Source: Acephala macrosclerotiorum (lineage: Eukaryota; Ascomycota; Leotiomycetes; Helotiales; Mollisiaceae). Taken from it: 64,000 bases of DNA. Below, in pieces: positions 1-12,801 of the stretch. Made by a program: the position numbers and the translations under genes. The notes beneath the pieces are model-generated. The model saw only the letters and a program-made list of their open reading frames with translations. It had not been told where the DNA came from and did no database searches. Position 1 is the stretch's first letter. Every line of letters starts with the position of its first letter. The stretch covers positions 310,001 to 374,000 of the forward strand of contig MU119216.1 of the NCBI GenBank assembly GCA_014904845.1, in the 5' to 3' direction.

Positions 1-390
1 CAGTGAGCATTCCCTCTTCTCTACCAGTATTATGCTAACCAAGTCTTCAGAGGAACAATGCGGTTGTGGCGAGTCCTTCATGGTGTAATAACCCTGAGCA
101 CCTCTCTCCTTGACGACATTAGAAATCAACTTTACGAGCATAGCATTGCATTAGGATGGCGTTTTGGCTTGGATACCAGCATTGGCATTGGCATAGAGAG
201 CTATGAATGGGTACATAGCAGCCAGAATAAAGAATACACGTCTGCCAAATCTGCGCTAGACATGATCGTACTTGTACATCTAGGACAACAAATAGTGCCT
301 GCTCTGTTGCAGCGCGTTGCCTTCATTTCCCATCATGCATTTTCATTCTCTCTCCCGTCTTGGGACATTCCTGTTGTCCACGATCTCATC

Positions 391-931
391 TCAGAATACC
401 CCGGGAGCATAATCCACCACCCTCACATTCTGAATGATGTTCTCCAAACTCTTTACGAATTCTAGATGTGCTGGGTCTTCTTCTAGGTAATATCTTCTAT
501 CTTCCTCGTTCGCGAAATGAGAAACAAACGCATGTGAGAATGCGCCCTGCCAGGTCATGAAAGTATTAGCGATGTTCTCAAAGGCTTAAGAGGGGATAAG
601 TGAGAGGGGGTCGGAACTACTTGATGCCCTTCAGGAGAATTATCTCTTCCGCCACTGCTGTCTAATATGTATGGTTTCTTGCTCGTAGGATGTATGCAAT
701 TTTGCTTTAATGCCAACATCCGCCTGCAGACCTAGATGAACCATCCATTAGCCTACCTGCTCCTCAAACTTTGAAATCTCCGTCTTGAATTTTTTGATAG
801 CGGAACGAAAGCGTCTCGGAACCCCGCACAAACCCCACCATCCGAACCAGAGGGGATCAACATACATCGTGTATTAACTCGCTTCCAGTTGAAGGTTTGA
901 ATTCGAAAAGGACTATGTGTACGATAGGCAT
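391..931 (-). CDS. Dabb (stress-responsive alpha/beta-barrel) domain protein
   Basis: Three exons (866-931, 621-731, 391-546) join in frame to give 110 residues, the usual size of a single Dabb domain. Exon 1 begins MPIVHIVLFEFKP, the typical first beta strand of the family; exon 2 encodes CRRMLALKQNCIHP; exon 3 holds the strongly conserved HAFVSHF and EDRRYYLEEDP segments and ends VVDYAPGVF. Both introns have GT..AG ends (GTATGT/TAG and GTAGTT/CAG). Dabb proteins are small dimeric ferredoxin-like barrels found in stress-induced plant and fungal proteins and in some polyketide cyclases; the substrate here is unknown. The conserved HAF and EEDP segments make family assignment secure, the biological role is not. 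Confidence 0.88.
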
Positions 932-1523
932 GTTGAGGATCTCAGAGAGACCGGATTCCAATCGCAGTGTCTCAGTTATGTACTGAAGACTGAGTATTTT
1001 GAGATGGGTTGTGGGGAGATTATTATTTTAGTAGCAACGTCATATGATTATTAAGATTTCATGCATCGCATGTCGAGAAGAAGGGATCAGGTTGGCGTTT
1101 GTGGCTTGATTTAAAGTCTTCATATGGTGATTGAGATTTCGCTCCTCGCTTTTCTCTTTTCTTTTATGGACATTCGGCCTAGTGAGAATTGGAATTGTGT
1201 CCATGCAAGGTACCATTTCGAACCTGAAATCCTGGATTGGGCAAAGATAAGTGATACACATTTTCTTACCAATCGTCTTGACTTGGAGCTTCGTTTTTAC
1301 TTTCTTGATATCTGCGTTTCTGAGTCACGCCGAAGGTCTGCCATTGCTTGGCTGCTTGCATATCTAGCTTCGTGCCGCGTTTTCCCACCGTTCTCCCGAA
1401 TCCCCTTGTCGCAAGTCACCAACAGCAGCAATTTAAGCTTTCAATTCCTCCAAAAACGAGACAAAGTCAATGTAGTTCTTCCAGCAAACTCTTCAGTCCG
1501 CAACTTCACAGCAAATCCCTACC
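932..1523. promoter_or_regulatory. Divergent intergenic region between the Dabb and HAD genes
   Basis: The two flanking genes point away from each other, so both promoters should lie here. No recognisable coding segment or RNA gene is visible. Open frames crossing it lack similarity to any family I know. Confidence 0.4.
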
Positions 1524-2397
1524 ATGGCAAAACCACGCACAGAGTTCGTCCCTCCTGCTTCCATCAACCCCACCAATTGACACACTCTCCAGCTTCCCCC
1601 CCATTCGAGCCTGCCTGTTCGACATGGACGGGCTCCTCATAAACACCGAAGACCTATATACCGTCTGCCACAACATCCTCCTCTCAACCTACTCTTCCGG
1701 ACCCATGGACTGGACCATAAAACCCCAACTCCAAGGCCGCCCCGCCAACGAAGCCATCCGTCGCCTCCTCGAATACTTCAATCTGCAACATCTCGATCCC
1801 GTTGAATATACAAAAAAGCTGCATGCGATTCAGGAGGAGCAGTTTAAGAGGAGTGAACCGTTGCCGGGGGCGTTGAAGTTGTTGCAGGATTTACAAAGCA
1901 CAGAGGAAGGGAAGGGAAAGATACATATTGCGTTGGCAACTAGTAGTGCAAGGAGTCATTATTTAATGAAGACGGGGCATTTGGAGAGTATGTTTACGCT
2001 TTTTCCTGAGAATAGGAAGATTCTTGGTGATGATCCGAGGATTGAGAAGGGGAGGGGGAAGCCGTGTCCGGATATTTATCTTTTAGCGTTAAAGGCTATT
2101 AATGAGAGTTTAGAGGAAGGAGAGGAGCCAATTAAGCCGGAAGAGTGTTTGGTGTTTGAGGATGGGGTTCCGGGTGTGGTTGCGGGACGGAGAGCGGGTA
2201 TGAGAGTGGTGTGGGTTCCACACCAGGAGTTGGCCAAGGTGTTGCAGGGGAAGGAGGAGTTAATTCTTGCTGGAAGGGAAGATGAGGATGTCTCTCCAGA
2301 CGAGTTTGTTGGAGAGGTGGGTGATGGGTGGGCGGAACAGAGGGTGAGCTTGGCGGATTTCCCATATGAGAAGTATGGGATTGTTGTGAAGTCATAA
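1524..2397 (+). CDS. HAD-superfamily phosphatase (GS1 / pseudouridine-5'-phosphatase-like)
   Basis: The body (1593-2397) carries the haloacid dehalogenase motifs: motif I DMDGLLINTED (nucleophile Asp and general acid Asp), motif II in LATSS, a lysine in GRGKPCPD, and motif IV FEDGVPGVVAGRRAGM. The cap between motifs I and II is helical, as in GS1/HDHD1-type enzymes that dephosphorylate small phosphometabolites. In its own frame the first ATG would fall inside motif I, so an upstream exon is needed. The best model starts at ATG 1524 (MAKPRTD), with a 49-bp intron 1544-1592 (GTTCGT..CAG) giving MAKPRTDFPPIRACLFDMDG and 274 residues. The frame stays open without ATG up to about 1348. The start is therefore provisional, the family is not. 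Confidence 0.85.
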
Positions 2398-3921
2398 CTT
2401 TAGATGAGAGGAAGTAGGTTTGAAACAGCAGAATAGAGGTCATCTTGCTTGACTTTCGTGTTCAAAGGCTCTAATACTTTTCATGGGCTAATATGGATAG
2501 CTCTAAGGTACTGAAGGAAAGAAATTGGTTAAGGCGATAAGAGAGATCCTGAAACGAATGGGAAAGGGACTTTGCAGGAAGCAATCTGATATTCAGGGGC
2601 TCTGCCAAGGAAGAAGAGAACAAGAGGGCGACTCACATTTTGATTTGTGGATGCTGCACAACTCACTCTGTGAGGCATCCTAGAGGTTTACTTGCTAAAG
2701 CAAAGTAAGCTTAGAAAAGTCCAGGCAAGAATACGCGATGCCCTCTGCAAAAGTTAGCTAGGTACATGTCAGCCAGTCACGACGCTGACGCCCCAGAGTT
2801 CAAGGCAAGACCATTTTGGTGTGTGTGGACAGTAGCATTAACCGCCTGCTTTCACTTTCCACGAAAGGGATGAAGATAAACACATTTGAACAATTTCAAG
2901 GCCACTATCAGCACTATATCCAAAGATGAACCCCTTTTTTCCACGCTTAAAAACTCGCTTCCCCCTCAACTTCAACTTCAACCACTAGACTACTAAAAAG
3001 AACGTTTAAAAAAATCCTAAAAGTCAAATCAGAACCATATTTAAGTCCTTAAGTGACAAGAATACCAAGCAGTAAAGAAAAAAGACAAAAAATTAGAGAA
3101 AGCTACTGATGCGGTTCCTCTTATAAAAACCAGCCCGGACCTGGTTTTTCGCAGACGACACATTTATATCCCAACCCAGCGTTTTATATCCCGGCCCTGC
3201 GTTTTATATCCCAGACCCACGAGACTGATCTCGCGGGTCGTTGCTGAAATTTGGCTTATTTAAATCTATATGAACATTAAAGGGATTTTGTGTTGAAATG
3301 GTAATTGGGTTGTGGGTTGAGCTACGGAGGGAGGCCGTAGCGTGAATCGGTTGGAGGTTGGAAGTTGAGGATGAGGTTATTCCGAGGCTGCGATGAAGGT
3401 GAGAGATAGGAGTAGGAGTCATTTGGTCAACCGCTTGGGGTGGGCGGAGGTTTATTTGAGGGCACAAGCACTGTGATGTTGAGCGAAAATGTCCATGATA
3501 CTACCATGAATTGGGCTATCTATCCTTATGTAAGGAACACAACCTGCCTAATCTCCTAGGAAATTTCCCTGCCTAAATCACAAGATGAAGAATCTCATGT
3601 CCTCTGCTCCCAATCTACTCATTCGATCCTATCCACAGCCTCATCCGTTCATCCCGGCCTCGAAAAAAACGCTCCGACGTACTGTACAGGCAGCCCAGCG
3701 TAGAGGAATACGAAAACGGCTAAGAAAGAGAGATGCTCCTTAATCCTAACGCCATGCTTGAAACAGAAAATCTACCTAAAACTCATGAAGATCATCGTAA
3801 AGTAAAACGTCCCGGACCAGACCACCTGGGCCAGAAGACTGAGCCTGGCCAGGAAAATGAACAGGTGACACGAATGAAATATTACACCCTCTATTCCCAT
3901 ATCTTAAATATCAGCCGCTGC
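2398..3921. other. Convergent intergenic region with a repeat block
   Basis: This lies between the 3' ends of the HAD gene (+) and Bud6 (-). No convincing gene is seen. Its only structured part is the hairpin and tandem-repeat block near 3125-3238, annotated separately. The short open frames at 3204-3467 and 3733-3972 have no family features. Confidence 0.4.
3125..3238. repeat. Hairpin / 3 x 20-bp tandem repeat / hairpin block
   Basis: A perfect 9-bp inverted repeat (AAAAACCAG at 3125-3133, CTGGTTTTT at 3141-3149, 7-nt loop) is followed by three near-identical 20-bp units over about 3162-3221, each built on TTTATATCCC followed by a GC-rich tail. A second inverted repeat follows (ACCCACGAGA 3215-3224 against TCTCGCGGGT 3229-3238, one mismatch, 4-nt loop). 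The organisation is directly visible; its origin (mobile-element end, minisatellite or structured 3' region) is unknown. Confidence 0.7.
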
Positions 3922-6900
3922 TTACCCTTCCGCGCTGGCTTCCTCGGCCGCTGGCTCATCGGCATCTGCTGAGACTATGCCGTTCTGCCTTTCCCAGACC
4001 TCTCTCCTAATCCTCTCGTCCTTTAGTTTCCTCGCTCGCTCGACCTCCTCGAAGCCTCCAGCTTTTTTCAGCTTTCCTTCTTCAACAAAGGCTCCCAGCT
4101 CTTTCTGAAACTCTCCTCCACGCCTGGCTTCGAGATCTTTCTGCCGTTGCCTTTCGGCGCGTTCGATTGCTTCTAACCGGCTTTCGTGATTGGGCTGCAA
4201 GGCGCGGACTTGTCCCAAGACACCTTCTTTCGCTTCAGCAGGATCTGCCGCGACAACATGTCTGAGTGTTGCAGAAATATTTCGTTGCGCGTTTGCTCCA
4301 GGAACATCTTTCATCTGCTCCTTTGTAGCTTGTTCGACGAGAGCCAAGACCTCTGCAACTTCCTCGAGATCGGTTTGGAGATCTTCGTTGAGCTGCTTTT
4401 GCTGCTTGATTCCCTCTTGATCGTCTGCCACTTGAATGAGTTCCCGTTCCCATACCTTGGTAAAGATCGGCGACTCGTGATCCACGGTAGCTCGGATCTT
4501 CTTCAGTCCCATTGTCGCTTGAGCTAGATCTTTGGCAGCAGTCTCTAGTTGGCGTGGTAGAGGACGGACACCACGCTGGACCACATCCTTGCGAAGCTCC
4601 TCGATCAAATCTTGAAGGTCGTCCACCTGACCTACAAGGGTATCATACTCTGAGTTGATCTTCTTCTTCTTTTCGTTGACATAAGCTCTGCCAGATTGAT
4701 CGTCAAGTTTAGGAATGAGGGCCTTAGCAGCCTCGACCTTGACGGACGAAGCCTTATTTCGGATGGTATTCATGGAATCCCGAATCTCGGACTGGAAATT
4801 GGAGTATGTTTGACGGATAATTGCCAGATCGCGTTTCAGACTTTGGATCTCATTGAGCTGAGCTGGAGTTGTCAATTTTGAGCCGCCGAATGGTCCACTG
4901 GCTCTTGATATGCTGCCAGTGGTCACTGTCGTAGGAGGTGGCGCGGTTGCTAAACGTGCAATCTCCTTAGCTGCATCTTGTTGGCGGTCAGAAACTCGTT
5001 GAATGGCAGCTTGCTGATCATCAACCGCATTTTTGACGCCTTCAACAACTTTTCTGATGCCGCCAAGCCCTTCGTCAATGTGACGCTTTACTTCGTCTAG
5101 GACTTCAAAATTCAGGACGAGGACCGAACGATCTTTGATATCGCTAAGATCCTCCAACTCGTGACGAACGCCTGAGACCGGATCTTGGATATATATGTCG
5201 GGTAAATCAACTCCAGTACTGTGAGTATTCCAAGAAAACTTATCCATAAATGCCAATTGGAGTCGCGCCAGAGTGAGACCATCGAAGCCATCCTGTAAGA
5301 CGAACTTCTTGACCTTCGTTTTGTATTGCAAGAACAGTGTTAGCTCTTTGCCTGGCGGTGGAGCAGGTTCAGGGGAGAACTGTCTCTCGCCTGAAGGTCT
5401 CACTGTAGAAGAAGGCGTAGATTCTGGATAGACTGAAGTTCGATGCTTTGGAGGCTCGGGAAACTGCACCTCGCTCTTCTCCGGCTCTGATAGAACAGGC
5501 AGAGCGTCCGACGGAGGCCCTTGTAAAGTAGCACTTGGAGCATCAAAGTCAGGAACAGATTTTCTGATCTTGTCGTCGGGCGTCTTAGTCATGGGACTAT
5601 CGTCTGCTGGTGCATCCGCTGGAGGTGCTAATTCTAGAGCGTTAGATCCTTCTTCAGTGATTCGACTTGGAACTCGGACTGGCGAAACTTCCGTTTGTAT
5701 ACGAGTTGATTGTTGGCGCATGTGCCTTTGATCCGTCCGGTTTTGCACAGCCCGCATAGACTCCCGAGCATCATTTCTCCCTCTATTGGGTATAGGAGAG
5801 TTTTGTACTGGGGGCATAGGTATGCTAATGGTAGACCCAAGACTTTTCGATATCTGATACGTTGAGTACCTTCTCGACGCTCTCCGCTCCAATTCACCAC
5901 CACGCTGCAGAGCTGCAAGAGGATTCTGTTGCTTAGGTGGAGGTGGTGGAGGAGGAAATCTTTCTAATTCAGACTCTGGAGGTGCCGGGAGCGGCGCCTC
6001 CTCTGTAGGATATGGCGGCAGAATGGGCATGCTCTGCGCGGTGGAACTCGACAAACTTGACTCCACAGAGTTCATAGAGTCCTTCGATTGGGCCCTCCCA
6101 GGGATGTTTTTCCTGCTTGCTGGTGCTGAAGACATCCTTGGAGGAAGACCGTTCTCATTGTCCCTGCCATCAGTACCGTTCTCTCCCCCTCCGTAATTGT
6201 TTGCAATTCCCTGATCCAGAAGTGTTGTGAGGCCCGTGTTACCGCTGGCCACACTGCTAACGCTGCTGTTTCGGGGAACGGATTGGTCTCCATTTTGACT
6301 TGCACTGTCCCTCGATTGCTTCTGCCGTAGTTTCTGCTGCTTGCGTTTCAGCCCGTGAAGTAAATTTATTATTATGTCTCGTATTCGGGGGAGATATTTC
6401 TCCAAGCTTTCAACACTCGCCTCTTGGCTCAGTGTGGACTCGAGTATATGGCGGAGAAGTTCTGGCACGTTGCCAAGGTCCGTTATATCGACATTTATGG
6501 CAGTGAATGCCCTGCATGCTATGTTGAATTCGTAGCCTAGACGCACATATACATCGGAAACTTGCGCATCAGTCGCTTGGTGCCGAGACCATTGTGTGAG
6601 GGTTTCGAGAAGCTGCTTAGTGGCCACCAAGAGGTGCGTAACACTTTTTTCGATCTGTGATAATGGAGGGTTCGCCTGGCTACCCTGAGGTGTCTGACTG
6701 GGCTAGAAAGACAGAAGGTCAGCATAAAGGCCGGTTTCAAAGCTACATCAAGCCAGACAAGACGGGGCTTGTCAAACATGCGCCATCGGAGCTAGACTCA
6801 CATTCTGTCTCCGACTACCATTCTGCTGCAATTTTGTCGAAGAAGAGGATGTCCGCGGCTGAACTCCAGGACCATTCGGTGACATAGACCGGGCAGGCAC

Positions 6901-6975
6901 TGTAGGAGGAGGTCCTGGATCGGCGGCGGGCGACCTTCTTTGGATCGAGCGTTGGGAGGTTGGCGGCGCTTGCAT
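3922..6975 (-). CDS. BUD6: Bud6/Aip3 actin-interacting polarity protein
   Basis: Exons 6802-6975 and 3922-6702 (99-bp intron, GTGAGT..TAG) encode 984 residues. The N-terminal conserved region contains QIEKSVTHLLVATKQLLETL and YVRLGYEFNIACRAF, the Aip3 N-terminal signature. A Pro/Ser-rich disordered stretch follows, then around residue 510 the second conserved block FLQYKTKVKKFVLQDGF with LARLQLAFMDKFSW, and a long coiled-coil core from about residue 670 (SLKRDLAIIRQTYSNF) up to the acidic C-terminus. In yeast Bud6 binds actin monomers and the formin Bni1 and acts in the polarisome at growth sites; in moulds it marks hyphal tips and septa. The start MQAPPTSQRS is the first ATG of the exon; an AG just upstream leaves open a further 5' exon, probably non-coding. 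Confidence 0.92.
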
Positions 6976-9874
6976 CTCTGCGGTTCCTGGGGTAATGAGT
7001 TTAGCAGCTCTAGCAAATCATAATATCATCCGCGGTGATTATTTCGACATTCACAAGAGGTCAGGTCGGTGTTGTAAAGCCAGTTGTATGCTCTCGGAGG
7101 CTTTCGAAGTTCTCTCGACAAATAGAGTCTCAGATACGAACTCGTCGATGCTCCGTAGCGCGGAAACAACGTTTATCCGTTTATCGCCAAGTAAGCGAAT
7201 GGGGAGAACTCCAAGCCAGGGGTTGGACATCAAACATAAAATCTACAGCTTTTGACGAAGAGCGGGGATGAAATTGATCATGGCATGTAAATGGTATTGC
7301 TATTGTGTCACGATGAAGCCAATAAGCCTAGGTCGCCCAGTTGCTCGCAGTGATGGGGGGCCGCAGCGTTCTCTGGCATCACATCCAGAAGTGGCATCGT
7401 GGTGCCTTTTGAAATATCTCGCCTTCTAGAAGCATTTATCCGCATTGTGGATGTTGCTGATTTGCTTGCTTCTTCCAAATCTCTTTTGCATAATGGCAGA
7501 ATCTCTACTTTCGAAACTTTTATCTTTTCTTATAAGTTTGACAGCAACTCGGTCCAATTGTATTATGGGCAAGTGTGTCTCTCGGCTACCATAATCAGCA
7601 GTGGGTACCATCTAGAAGTCCGAAAAGTGGAAGACAAATTCTCTCTCGACGAAATATTATTCATGGCTAGAAGTACAGTCCTTGGAAACTTCTCAAAAAT
7701 TTTCCCCTTGCATTTTTCTATAAACTCCTAACTCCATGGAAGTGCAGATTTCAGAAGGTCCATAGTGTATAATGATGAAAACCAAATGTATATTTTCTCA
7801 TTTTCTATGGAACGAATATATTCTCAAAAGAAGTGCAAGCCGATGATACAACTCAATCAAACGAAATTTTTTTTTTTTTTTTTTTTTGGACAGCGACATG
7901 TATACGGATTATCATCGAGTTTGAATGCACAAGTCTTAGATCTCATTAAGCCACTTTGATGACACGTACCGAGTTCAAGACTTTCTCCCCTTTCCACCAG
8001 ATGCTATGGGTAACGTTGATATGATGATGTGAGGCATTTGTTCAGCAGCGGTGGGAAGACCTCGTGCGCCCGATAATACTATTCCCAATTCGCACCGAGG
8101 ATAGAGCGGTCTAATAGAATAGTCTCAGTATATAGAGCACAAGTCGACCAGATCTAGGCTCAGCGGGGTATATATTGCACTGCATATGCCACCTACCTTA
8201 ATCGTTGTATACCCTAGCTCTTCACTGGGTGTCGTGGCCCATGGTGCTTTAATTTGGCTGTTGTGATTGGACCGAAACGGGGACTGACAACTCAGTGATT
8301 GGCGCTTCGAGGTAATCAGCCGCTGTAGTTGCTGCCGACTTTGTAAAGTTCTTATGACAATGCCATGATCGCCCAAAATCCGGGGGAGCCTTTCGTTTTC
8401 GTACCGCAGTGGAGTTTAGGTCTGGAAGCGGACGGAAGAAGCATGGCATGTGAAGGTACCGTGAATTCGAATCGTAGCGGATCCGAGAATCCTATTTGCT
8501 GTAAGGTCTCACCCTGTACGGAGGTATATCCAAACACACTAACCGCGCCAACCATCCTGCTGCTTCTCGTAAGGTGCTCGATAAATGTTGCAATTGCACA
8601 TATTGTGCTGTTTGTGTGCGCATGCTTCGTGTTGAGGAGGCGTGACCGGAGTAGCAAGCCCCAAAATCCAAGAGGTCATCGCATCGCTCCGTAGCCAGGT
8701 CAAAGAACTTCGCAACTGCGTGCTTGTCCTCGTAGCCTACAGGATTCCATTATTGTGACCCGCATGCCTTCAAATATTCCATCGTGCTCATCGCATAGAC
8801 TGCTTCTTTCTCTTCCTCCCTCCAGCCAGTTCCTCGTCCTCTAATTCCACCTCGTCGTCCGCAGCAAGAAGATCAGGGTGTTGGCACGAGGCCGAAACGG
8901 GGAAGGCTCCCGGCTTTTTCAAGGGACTGGACTGAGCTTGGACGTGCAGCCTCAACTGAATGGAACGTCCTCTACTTCGCACCTACTATCCTCTTAGTTT
9001 GTTCCATTCGGACGACGACGACCTCCATCTGCATCTTCTCCTCCTTGATCCCATCTCCTCTCTGTCCGCGGTGGTTGATGGCAAGAGCGTGTGCATTCAG
9101 ATAGGAGTGTGCAGTGCAGTCTTCATAGTTTCATTCTCTCAGCGATTTTGTGGTTTATTTTTGACGTTGCTTCGCGCACCATCGCTTGTTGGCTTCACGA
9201 ATTTCCCCTTCGGCCATCTTCCACATCACCCAATCCGCCAACCTCAGCAGCATTGTACGGTCTGCCTTTATCTGCTCGTGTCACATCGGCGGATGCGCGA
9301 AGGAGAGAGCAGGCGGGCTCCAGAATAATTTCCAATCTTCCGAGGTGAGACATCCTGACCTGACCACCAGCCTCTTTTTCGAAGGTGAGCGTCTGGAGCT
9401 TGGAGCTTCAGATTCACTTTCAACGACCTGCCCTGCCTTGCCTCGTCGTCAACGGAAGTCCTAGCCCACAAACCAAATCCAAAACTAATGCTCTTCATCA
9501 ACCAGACACGATCCTCTTCATCGACATCTCGCCCTGCTGGTTAGCGGTTTGTCATCGAAACATCTCCGATTTCAGCATTGGCTCGACAATTCTCACAGAG
9601 TCGATCTCTTGCGCCGACCCATCAACTAATAGGTGAGCGCCTCCAATCCTCTACACTCTATACCAGTTATTTGTTGTATTCGGCGCTCGATCTCCCGCTA
9701 CCTAGCGCTTGATGTTTATGTAGCCTGGCGCTCAAGGCCATCAGCAGTCAGGATCTGTAAAGGGGTCCTATGAATATATGCTGATCAGTCTGCAATGCAG
9801 AATCCCAATCCCTCAATTAATCTCTGTACAAGAATTCCAAAGCGCAGCTCGAGTCAAATCTAGTCATTTGCGCT
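6976..9874. other. Gene-poor region with poly-T tract and long 5' leader
   Basis: About 2.9 kb without a recognisable protein or RNA gene. A run of 21 T lies at 7867-7887. The part from about 9000 to 9870 is CT-rich and carries a plausible donor (ATAG/GTGAGCG near 9632), which looks like the transcribed, spliced 5' leader of the Ataxin-2 gene downstream. Several open frames of 60-120 codons overlap one another on both strands and show no family motif. Confidence 0.4.
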
Positions 9875-12801
9875 TTGAATATGGTACAGGGAAAGAAGGG
9901 TAACGACTTGTCGAACGGCACCCCTAAGTATCAACCATCCAACATGTCATTCCCACGAAAGGACATGGCAGGCCCCAAGGGCGAAGCTAGACAAAATGGT
10001 ATGTCTACTACACAATATGCTCACTACTGTCTCGTACTGATCCGCATCAGGCAACGCAAGCTCCTTCCGCACAGACAGTGCAATCTCAGGTGGTCGAAAC
10101 CAAGGCGAGCGAACACTCCAGAGATGGGTTCCGGATACTCCCGCCGATATCGATGGCTCTCTTGAGTCGAGCAGATCGAAGTCCAATGTTCCCTGGGACC
10201 AGTTTGCTGAGAATGAGAAACGCTTTGGCTTGAAGACCGACTATGACGAGAACATATACACCACCGCAATTGACAAGAGTCATCCCCAATACAAGCAGCG
10301 ACTCGCTGAGGCAGACAGGAAGGCGCGTGAAATTGAGCGAAGCACGGCTACCAACTCTCATATTGTCGAAGAACGTATCAGAGACAACCTAGGCGCGGAG
10401 GAGAATGGTCTAGATGAAGAAGACAAGTGAGTGCATGTATCCTCCCTCAGTTTGAATATACTGACAAGTAAACAGGTATAGTGGTGTCCGCAGACAACAA
10501 GATTTCCCTCCCTTGACATCATCCAACAATAAATATACCCCCCCTGCCAGAAGAGCGCCTACAGGACAGTCCACAGTCAGTGGTGCTCCAGTTGATCCTG
10601 CCATCATCTCATCGCAGCTCGCCCGCCCCGACAAGCCCGCGGCTGAAAAGGCCAAGGTTATACCTGCTCCAAAAGCAGCCAAAGCCGATATCTCAACACC
10701 CCCTACCACGACTGAATCCAGCTTTGCTGCCACGCCCGAGCCAAAGGCTGGTGCTAGCACTTCCTCTTCTGCCAGCCGTACCGCATCACCTCAGGTCAAA
10801 CCCGAAGGTGCGCCAAATGCTACAGCTACTGTTGAGCGTGATGTCACAAACGCATTCAAGACCTTTGCCAATTCACAACGAGCCAACGTGGAAAAGGCTC
10901 GCATCAACAGGGCTAGAAACGATAAGGAGATCAAGCTCAATGATTTGAAGGCATTCGCAAACACCTTCAAGCTCCACACTCCTGTTCCTTCTGATCTTGT
11001 TTCGATCATTGCGAAGGATCCTGCGAAGCAGAAGGAGATTCAAGAAAAGGCCAAACGCAACGCCGAGGCAGCCGCTGTCAATCCCTCCGAAGGTGTGAAG
11101 CCTGCTGCTACCCCTGTCGAGGCAAGACCTGCACAAAGACCAGTTCCTGCTACACACGGAGTGTCTCCTTCTACCACCTCCAATCGCCAGGTTCCTAATC
11201 GTAACCCCGGATTTTCGAACCCAGCCCAATTCCGTGGCCCTACGCAAATGCCTACATCTTCTGCTCAACAATCCCGAGCTCCTGGTGGTCTTGGCTCCCG
11301 CTTGAGAAACATCGATCAGTCCAAGCCCGCTCAAGCCCCGTCGAGCCAACTTCCTGCCCATGAGCCAGCAAGGCAACCTCCCACTGGACCTGCCAACAAC
11401 GTTGATCCTAATTTCTCTCGTCGCTCAAGTGGTGTTACAAGCGCACAGGGAGCTCGTCTGAATCCCCACAGCAGTGAATTCCGCCCAAGTCCTCATGCGG
11501 CCACCTTCAACCCAAATGGTAACCCCAGCTCGGGATCCAGTCCTAGGTCAGCTGTTAATGCTGTTCCTCCTACTCCTATCTCGCGATCATTACTCCGACG
11601 AAAGCCCCTTCCAGAGTCTGAACGACCTTCAATCAAAGATAAGTTCAATGCCCTTGGTCATATCAAGACCCTCAAGGCAGCTCCGAACAAGGACTGGAGC
11701 GTTACTGGTGGTCTGAAGCCCGCATACGATACTCACCCTGTTTGGCGTAACCCCGATGAACCTCATGAGAAGTTGAACCCTAATTCGACCATCCATATGA
11801 CGTATGTCAAGTTGTTCGAGATGGCTCCTTTCCCTTCGCAGCCGATGTCATCGCCAAATGCTGCGCACGCCATGCCCCAGGTTCCACACCAACATCAGTT
11901 GCCTTTCCATTTGCAACAAGGCGTTCATAATATGGGTGCCCGACAGTCTCCACGTCAAGCACCTATGAACATCCACGGTAATCAACACGTCCATGGGCCA
12001 ACTCCTCCTTTCAACGGACATGATGATCATCGCATGATGCCTTCCCATTCTGCGCAGTCATTCGCATCTCCGCGTCTGCAAAACGCACCTATGTACCCCT
12101 CACCCATGGCCCAGCCAACTCAAATAGCATATAATCCTCAAATGATGGGATACCCGGGTGCACCGCCTATGCAACCTCAGTATCGTTCTATGTCACAAAA
12201 TCACCAATTCATGCCTCAGCAAGGTCAAATGGGCCCTATCATGATGCAGAATCCCGGTCCAACCTTCCTCACTTCTCAAGGCATGGCTCCTGGACCACAA
12301 ATGATGTATGCTCAGGGCGGACCTGGGCCTTTCATGCCACCTGGAAATGGACACCCTCCTCAGATGCCAGGCGTCAATGGCTTCCCAAGTCCTGGTAGAG
12401 GCGCTCCAATGATGATGAGCCAAGGTTCTCAGCAAGGCCACCAGCAGCCTATGTATGGCATGAACCCTGGCATGAGCCCGGGTCCTCAATTTGCGGCCCC
12501 AATCTACACTCAGCAGCCCCCAGGACAGAGTAAGTATTGAATCTCACGGTGCTTAGCTTGATACTAACAATACCCAGTGCCCATGCGTAATTATGGTGGC
12601 GGTCCTAATCAGTTCGGCACAAGTCCACAACAGATGCACCAATTCGGACCCCAACAACATCGAAACAACCACCCGAATGGAACCTATAACAATAAGAACT
12701 TCCAACAGCCTCATGTGTCACACCAGAACGGTCCCACCAACAATCAGGTTCCTACCGGTCCTCAGGCTCGGACTTCGGAGGGTAATGAGGAGGCGAAATG
12801 A
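9875..12801 (+). CDS. PBP1: Ataxin-2 / Pbp1 homologue (LsmAD domain, PAM2 motif)
   Basis: Exons 9875-9998, 10051-10426, 10476-12529 and 12578-12801 join in frame (donors GTATGT, GTGAGT, GTAAGT; branch ACTAAC in the last intron). The LsmAD region is clear: SSFRTDSAISGG, RTLQRWVPD, WDQFAENEKRFGLKTDYDEN, YTTAIDKSHPQYKQR. A PAM2-like motif, ARLNPHSSEFRP (about 11452-11487), would bind the MLLE domain of poly(A)-binding protein. The C-terminal third is rich in Met, Pro, Gln and Gly and is presumably disordered. Ataxin-2/Pbp1 proteins regulate poly(A) tails, translation and stress granules. The N-terminal Lsm domain expected upstream was not found; the ATG at 9875 is only the first in-frame Met (the frame stays open a little further upstream), so the 5' end is provisional. 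Confidence 0.88.

Noticed and set aside
58..465. Plus-strand frame of 135 codons (MRLWRVLHG...)
   Set aside because: It overlaps the last exon of the Dabb gene antisense, has no domain or signal, and Dabb on the other strand explains that part fully.
1124..1642. 172-codon plus-strand frame over the HAD gene start
   Set aside because: It is out of frame with the HAD motifs and shows no family features; it is a by-product of the CT-rich leader.
7399..8694. Several 60-110 codon frames in the 7-9 kb gap
   Set aside because: They overlap on both strands, lack domains and do not join by plausible splicing.
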